Shown here piece after piece: positions 60,252 through 64,000 of a DNA stretch of 64,000 bases (within the stretch, counting starts at the first letter, position 1; every line of letters begins with the position of its first letter). The position numbers were made by a program, and so were the translations under genes. The stretch covers positions 1,014,501-1,078,500 of the forward strand of contig NZ_RBXD01000001.1 in NCBI RefSeq assembly GCF_003634825.1, in the 5' to 3' direction. The notes under the pieces were generated by a model. The model worked only from the letters and a program-made list of their open reading frames with translations, did not search any database and had not been told where the DNA came from. The DNA is from Flavobacterium sp. 123 (GTDB lineage Bacteria > Bacteroidota > Bacteroidia > Flavobacteriales > Flavobacteriaceae).

Positions 60252-60290
60252 AAAAATCCGTCTCGTGAAATAACCAGACGGATTTTTTTA
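60252..60290 (+). terminator. Terminator of pyrH-frr
   Basis: AATCCGTCT (60255-60263) pairs with AGACGGATT (60276-60284), 12-base loop, seven T. Confidence 0.9.
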
Positions 60291-60347
60291 TTCTTATTTT
60301 TGCCTTACCAAAAACAATTACATCCGTTTTGTCTTAAAAGCATTTTT

Positions 60348-62834
60348 ATGAAGCATTTCTGTATTATGTTACTCTTATTTACGGTTACACTTCAGGCGCA
60401 ATTTCAGATAAACGGAATTGTAAAAGATTCTTCTACTAGCAAACCCTTACCATTTGCATCTATTAGCACTAATGACGGCACGAATACCGTTTCGGATGTG
60501 GATGGAAAATTTAGTATTTCAACTTCGATTAACACAAATAGCTTTACTGTTTCCTACATTGGATTTGAAAAGTCAGCAATCCAAATTGAAAAGAATAAAA
60601 AATATTATGCGGTGGTTCTTTCTCAAAACACCAATAATTTAAATGAAATATTCATTTCGAGAGAAAATCCAGCCCTAGCAATTATCCGAAAAACAATAGC
60701 TGCAAAGGACGGTAATAATCCTCAAAAAAAACTAAGCAGTTTTGAGTTCAAAACCTATAATAAACTAGTCGTAACGGCGAATCCCGATTCTATAAACGGC
60801 CGAATCGATTCTATTTTTATTGGAAAATCAATATCTAAAATCGATTCCTCTGATTATAAGTTTAAAGAAATTGTAAAACAACAACATTTGTTTCAAACAG
60901 AGAAAGTTTCGCAATTTCAATTTAAAAATTCAAAACTTAAAGAAACCATTTTGGCAACAAAAATGGCTGGTTTCAAGCAACCTGTTTATGAGATTATTTC
61001 TTTTAATCTGCAATCTTTTTCTATTTACGATTCCAGTTATGAGCTTTTTGAAACCAAGTACAACAGCCCTATTGCTAATGATGCGCTAAAAGATTACAAC
61101 TATAAGCTATTAGATTCCGTTGTTGTTGATGGCCGAAACACCTATATGATTTATTTTAAAAACAAAAAGAAAAGTAAAGCAGCTGGACTAGAAGGCGTGC
61201 TGTATATAGATCAAAAAAATATGGCCATAGCCAAAGCTGTTATGCGCATAAAAGGGGTTCTGGATATTAGTGGAATTCATGAGTTTAAATACATTCCCGA
61301 AGAAGATCTTTGGTTTCCTTCTGACAAAACATTCAAAATTGTAAAAGGTAAAAATGACGATGATTTAAAAATTCTTGGTGGAACAATCCAATTTGACGGC
61401 GATGTAGAAAAAGATTTTAAAGCCCGAAAAAGAGAAGCTTCAGATTACACCTACTTACTTTCGCAAAGCAACATTTTTGATCTCAAGTACAATACTCCCG
61501 TACAAATAAAAAAAGCTTCGGTTTTTATAGAAATTAAAGACGACGCTATAAATAAACCAGAGAGTTTTTGGAACAAATACAGAAAAGACAGTTTAGACAT
61601 TCGAAGCCAAAAAACCTATTTAGCCTTAGATAGTATTTCCATAAAAAATAGGATAGAGAGCAGAATCCTTTTTGGACGCAAAATAATCAATGGATATGTA
61701 CCTATTGGACTGGTTGATTTAGATTTACGAAAAATAATTAGTTATAATAATTATGAAGGATTTCGCTTGGGAATCGGAGGTATCACTAACGAACATTTTT
61801 CGAAGAAATATAAAATTGATGGCTATTCAGCGTACGGAACCAAAGATGGCAAATTCAAATACAGTTTAGGAGCAGCAACTAGATTGGGTAAATTTTCAAA
61901 TTCTTGGATTGGGATTTCCTATACAGATGATGTTCGTGAAATTGCCAGTACGGTATTTGCCATTGACAAAAGAGTTTTCAAAATATACGATCCAAGACCC
62001 ATAAACATTAGTACTTTTTATAATTATGTAAGTTGGAAAACATACATTGAAACTAAAATTATTCCTAAAACAGAAAGTATTTGGGAGCTTTCAAAAACTG
62101 TTGTTGAACCAAAATTTAATTACACATTCAATCTCAACAACAAGTTGTATTCTGTCTACAATATGACAACCGCAATGGTTTCTTTGAAATGGAATCCTTT
62201 CAGCGATTATATGCAAACCCCAAACGGAAGAATTGAAGTCGAAAAACGATTTCCTAAATTCACTTTTCAGTTTACAAAATCGTTGCCTAAAATTGCTCAA
62301 AATGATTTTGATTTTGGCAAAATAGACTTTAGGACAGAGTATGAAAAAAAATATTTAAACGGTCAAAAAACAAGCTTGCTTTTTGAAGGCGGATACGCTT
62401 TTGGCGATCTTCCTTTGACGCATTTATACAATACTTCGCCAAATAACATCACGAAAGAAACTATAATTCAAAGAATCACTTTCTCCGGAAAAAACAGTTT
62501 TGAAACGATGTTTTTTAATGAATTCTTTTCAAGTGAGTATGCTTATTTTCAATTCAAACATGGTTTCAGCCGAGTAACTTTGTTCAAAAAAATAAAACCT
62601 TCGTTAGTACTGGTTTCTCGAATGGCTTGGGGAAATTTACAAAAGCCAGAACAACATATTGGACTAGATTACAAAACCCTCAACAAAGGTTATTTTGAAT
62701 CTGGTGTTGAACTGAATCAAATTTACAAGGGATTAGGCCTAAGCGGATTTTATCGTTATGGTCCGAATCAACTGCTTAAATTTCAAAATAATATCGCCGT
62801 AAAAATAAGTTTTGTTCTAGATTTAGGTCTTTAA
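60348..62834 (+). CDS. DUF5686 outer-membrane protein with a carboxypeptidase-like regulatory domain
   Basis: An 828-residue protein. The start at 60348 (MKHFCIMLLLF) gives a signal peptide ending LQAQ; the TTG at 60300 would add 16 residues that spoil it. Residues about 20-105 are a CarboxypepD_reg-like beta sandwich (INGIVKDSSTSKPLPFASIST, SVDGKFSIS-like turn, SYIGFEK). The rest is DUF5686, rich in aromatic strands and probably barrel-forming, ending KISFVLDLGL. Members are often surface-associated; function unknown. It directly abuts the convergent antiporter gene with no spacer. Confidence 0.83.
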   Translation: MKHFCIMLLLFTVTLQAQFQINGIVKDSSTSKPLPFASISTNDGTNTVSDVDGKFSISTSINTNSFTVSYIGFEKSAIQIEKNKKYYAVVLSQNTNNLNEIFISRENPALAIIRKTIAAKDGNNPQKKLSSFEFKTYNKLVVTANPDSINGRIDSIFIGKSISKIDSSDYKFKEIVKQQHLFQTEKVSQFQFKNSKLKETILATKMAGFKQPVYEIISFNLQSFSIYDSSYELFETKYNSPIANDALKDYNYKLLDSVVVDGRNTYMIYFKNKKKSKAAGLEGVLYIDQKNMAIAKAVMRIKGVLDISGIHEFKYIPEEDLWFPSDKTFKIVKGKNDDDLKILGGTIQFDGDVEKDFKARKREASDYTYLLSQSNIFDLKYNTPVQIKKASVFIEIKDDAINKPESFWNKYRKDSLDIRSQKTYLALDSISIKNRIESRILFGRKIINGYVPIGLVDLDLRKIISYNNYEGFRLGIGGITNEHFSKKYKIDGYSAYGTKDGKFKYSLGAATRLGKFSNSWIGISYTDDVREIASTVFAIDKRVFKIYDPRPINISTFYNYVSWKTYIETKIIPKTESIWELSKTVVEPKFNYTFNLNNKLYSVYNMTTAMVSLKWNPFSDYMQTPNGRIEVEKRFPKFTFQFTKSLPKIAQNDFDFGKIDFRTEYEKKYLNGQKTSLLFEGGYAFGDLPLTHLYNTSPNNITKETIIQRITFSGKNSFETMFFNEFFSSEYAYFQFKHGFSRVTLFKKIKPSLVLVSRMAWGNLQKPEQHIGLDYKTLNKGYFESGVELNQIYKGLGLSGFYRYGPNQLLKFQNNIAVKISFVLDLGL

Positions 62835-64000
62835 CTACGGTTTAAATATCAATACAGAAGGAACTCTACTCAGCCAAATACTTCTTGAATCGACCAAAGT
62901 CTTCCAACTTTCTAGACTGATAATCATTAAATCCTGATTAGATAAAAATTCCTTTTTAACTATTCTATCCTGCATCAAGGAAATGTTTTTTGGATATTTT
63001 TTAAGTAAGGATTCTATTGAACTTTTAATAACAAAAGTCGAATTCACATGATTATTTACGTCCAAAACAACAACTTTAGAATCATTGTTATAAATTAATT
63101 TTTGAATGTAATCAATCAAAAATGCGTCTTCGGCATTAAAAATAGGAATGAATACTTGATTAACACCTTGCAAATCTTTATCGATTAAAATTCCTAAAGG
63201 CATTTTAGTTCTAGAAATAATTTGTCTTGTTCGCTCATCAAAAGGAGAGTTTTCAAACAGACCTTCTTTTCCCGTAAACTTATCAATCAAACGGTCTGGA
63301 TTAATAATTCTAGTGGTAAAACCTATCACTTTCCCTAATATTGTCCCTTCAAAAATTGATTTACCTAGACCTACTAAAAGCAAATCATAATCACCTTCAT
63401 TCGCAATTTCAGCAATCTCTGTTTCAATGTCAATGGTAGCTTTAAAAATAGTAGTGATTTCCTGATTTAGAAGTCGAGATTCTTCTACAATAGGAACAAA
63501 ACTAGCTTTTTCTTTATCCTCCATATTAAAAGAATGCATTTCATCACTCAAGGACAAATGCATTGCCGTTATACTTGCCGTATCTTGTTGTTTTTTCACC
63601 AAACTATTCGCTAATCGCAACAACGACTTTCCTTTTTCGTTATTTCCAAAAGAAATTAAGATTCTGTATTTATCAATATTAGTTACAATTTCTGGAGTAA
63701 TTGCGTCTTTATTTTTGAAGATATAATTGATTAAATCTAAGGCTGGACCAGTCATGAATGTGGTTACTAATGCCATAATAACCATCATGGTAAAGACTTC
63801 GGGAGTTAAAACTTTCAACTCTAAACCAATGTTCAAAACAATTAGTTCCATCAATCCTCTGGTGTTCATCAAAGCCCCAATAGTAAAACTATCACGCCAA
63901 CTTTGCCCAACAAATTTTGCTGCCAAAGCACTTCCTAAAAATTTCCCAACCACCGCAACCAGAATAATAAATCCAGTTACTTTCCATAAATAAGGATCGT
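62835..64000 (-). CDS. Cation:proton antiporter (CPA2/Kef type), C-terminal part; gene truncated by the window edge
   Basis: About 388 residues are visible; the frame runs open past base 64000, so the N-terminal membrane domain is mostly missing. The visible part has the last helices of a Na+/H+ exchanger domain (GALMNTRGLMELIVLNIGLE, with the conserved N-T-R-G, and FTMMVIMALVTTFMTGP). It then has a cytoplasmic region of about 270 residues with USP-like segments (RILISFGNNEKGKSLLRLANSL, DLLLVGLGKS, VNQVFIPIFNAEDAF). It probably exchanges Na+ or K+ for protons. The GTG at 63953 is internal, not a start. Confidence 0.87.
   Translation of the reverse strand, partial: DPYLWKVTGFIILVAVVGKFLGSALAAKFVGQSWRDSFTIGALMNTRGLMELIVLNIGLELKVLTPEVFTMMVIMALVTTFMTGPALDLINYIFKNKDAITPEIVTNIDKYRILISFGNNEKGKSLLRLANSLVKKQQDTASITAMHLSLSDEMHSFNMEDKEKASFVPIVEESRLLNQEITTIFKATIDIETEIAEIANEGDYDLLLVGLGKSIFEGTILGKVIGFTTRIINPDRLIDKFTGKEGLFENSPFDERTRQIISRTKMPLGILIDKDLQGVNQVFIPIFNAEDAFLIDYIQKLIYNNDSKVVVLDVNNHVNSTFVIKSSIESLLKKYPKNISLMQDRIVKKEFLSNQDLMIISLESWKTLVDSRSIWLSRVPSVLIFKP

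Overview
The window comes from a low-GC member of the Bacteroidota, most likely a Flavobacterium or close relative. Evidence: gliding-motility genes gldD and gldE, a type IX secretion (T9SS) sorting domain, lineage-typical families (DUF3078, DUF3098, DUF3127, DUF4271, DUF4296, DUF4301, DUF5686, DUF2723), Gln-x-His dihydroorotase, and many perfect copies of the Bacteroidetes -7 promoter element TAnnTTTG. No Shine-Dalgarno pattern is evident. The content is mainly chromosomal housekeeping; I see no prophage, IS element, CRISPR array or rRNA. Both ends cut a gene: a probable transporter permease at bases 1-52 and a cation:proton antiporter at 62835-64000.

Layout. 0-4.4 kb: phosphate-starvation locus on the minus strand (phoB-like, phoR-like, OprP-type porin, pstS, start of a next gene), with 11-bp-spaced TTAACA-like half-sites before both phoB and the porin. 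4.6-9.3 kb: a T9SS-domain-only protein, a LuxE-like enzyme, DUF3078, dxs and tadA. 9.4-12 kb: a GT39-GtrA-PAP2 operon, probably envelope glycan or lipid modification. 12.2-14.5 kb: RNase G, a 30-residue basic ribosomal-type protein and HU. 14.6-18 kb: mutY-ssb-gldE-gldD. 18-26 kb: metal-binding lipoprotein, DMT transporter, an M16 peptidase pair, rplU-rpmA, truncated hemoglobin and ahcY. 26.2-33.3 kb: PPTase, GGGP synthase, pnuC, a NadR-kinase/DUF4301 fusion, arfB, then a TPP riboswitch in front of a TonB-dependent receptor.

33.3-42.7 kb: a Rieske-like lipoprotein lacking the histidine ligands, greA with a hairpin leader, HIT, transglutaminase, orphan histidine kinase, DUF3127 with an SSB-like tail, RDD, dgt, tyrS, an epimerase and tRNA-Gln. 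43-51 kb: a large DUF2723 glycosyltransferase, polysaccharide deacetylase, DUF4296, pyrC, a polyprenyl-phosphate mannose synthase, DUF4271 and hemD. 51.4-64 kb: YugP-type protease, leuS, ftsX-DUF3098-uppP-truB, thioredoxin-like protein, pyrH-frr, DUF5686 and the antiporter.

The most unusual structure is a set of short degenerate tandem arrays (6-, 7- and 8-mers, a different unit each time). They lie against promoters or start codons of unrelated genes, and one sits in frame inside leuS. Other points of interest are the candidate Pho boxes, the riboswitch with a switchable 3' stem, the NadR-DUF4301 fusion, a possible protein O-mannosylation pair (DUF2723 plus polyprenyl-P-mannose synthase), and the mS38/bS22-like micro-ORF.
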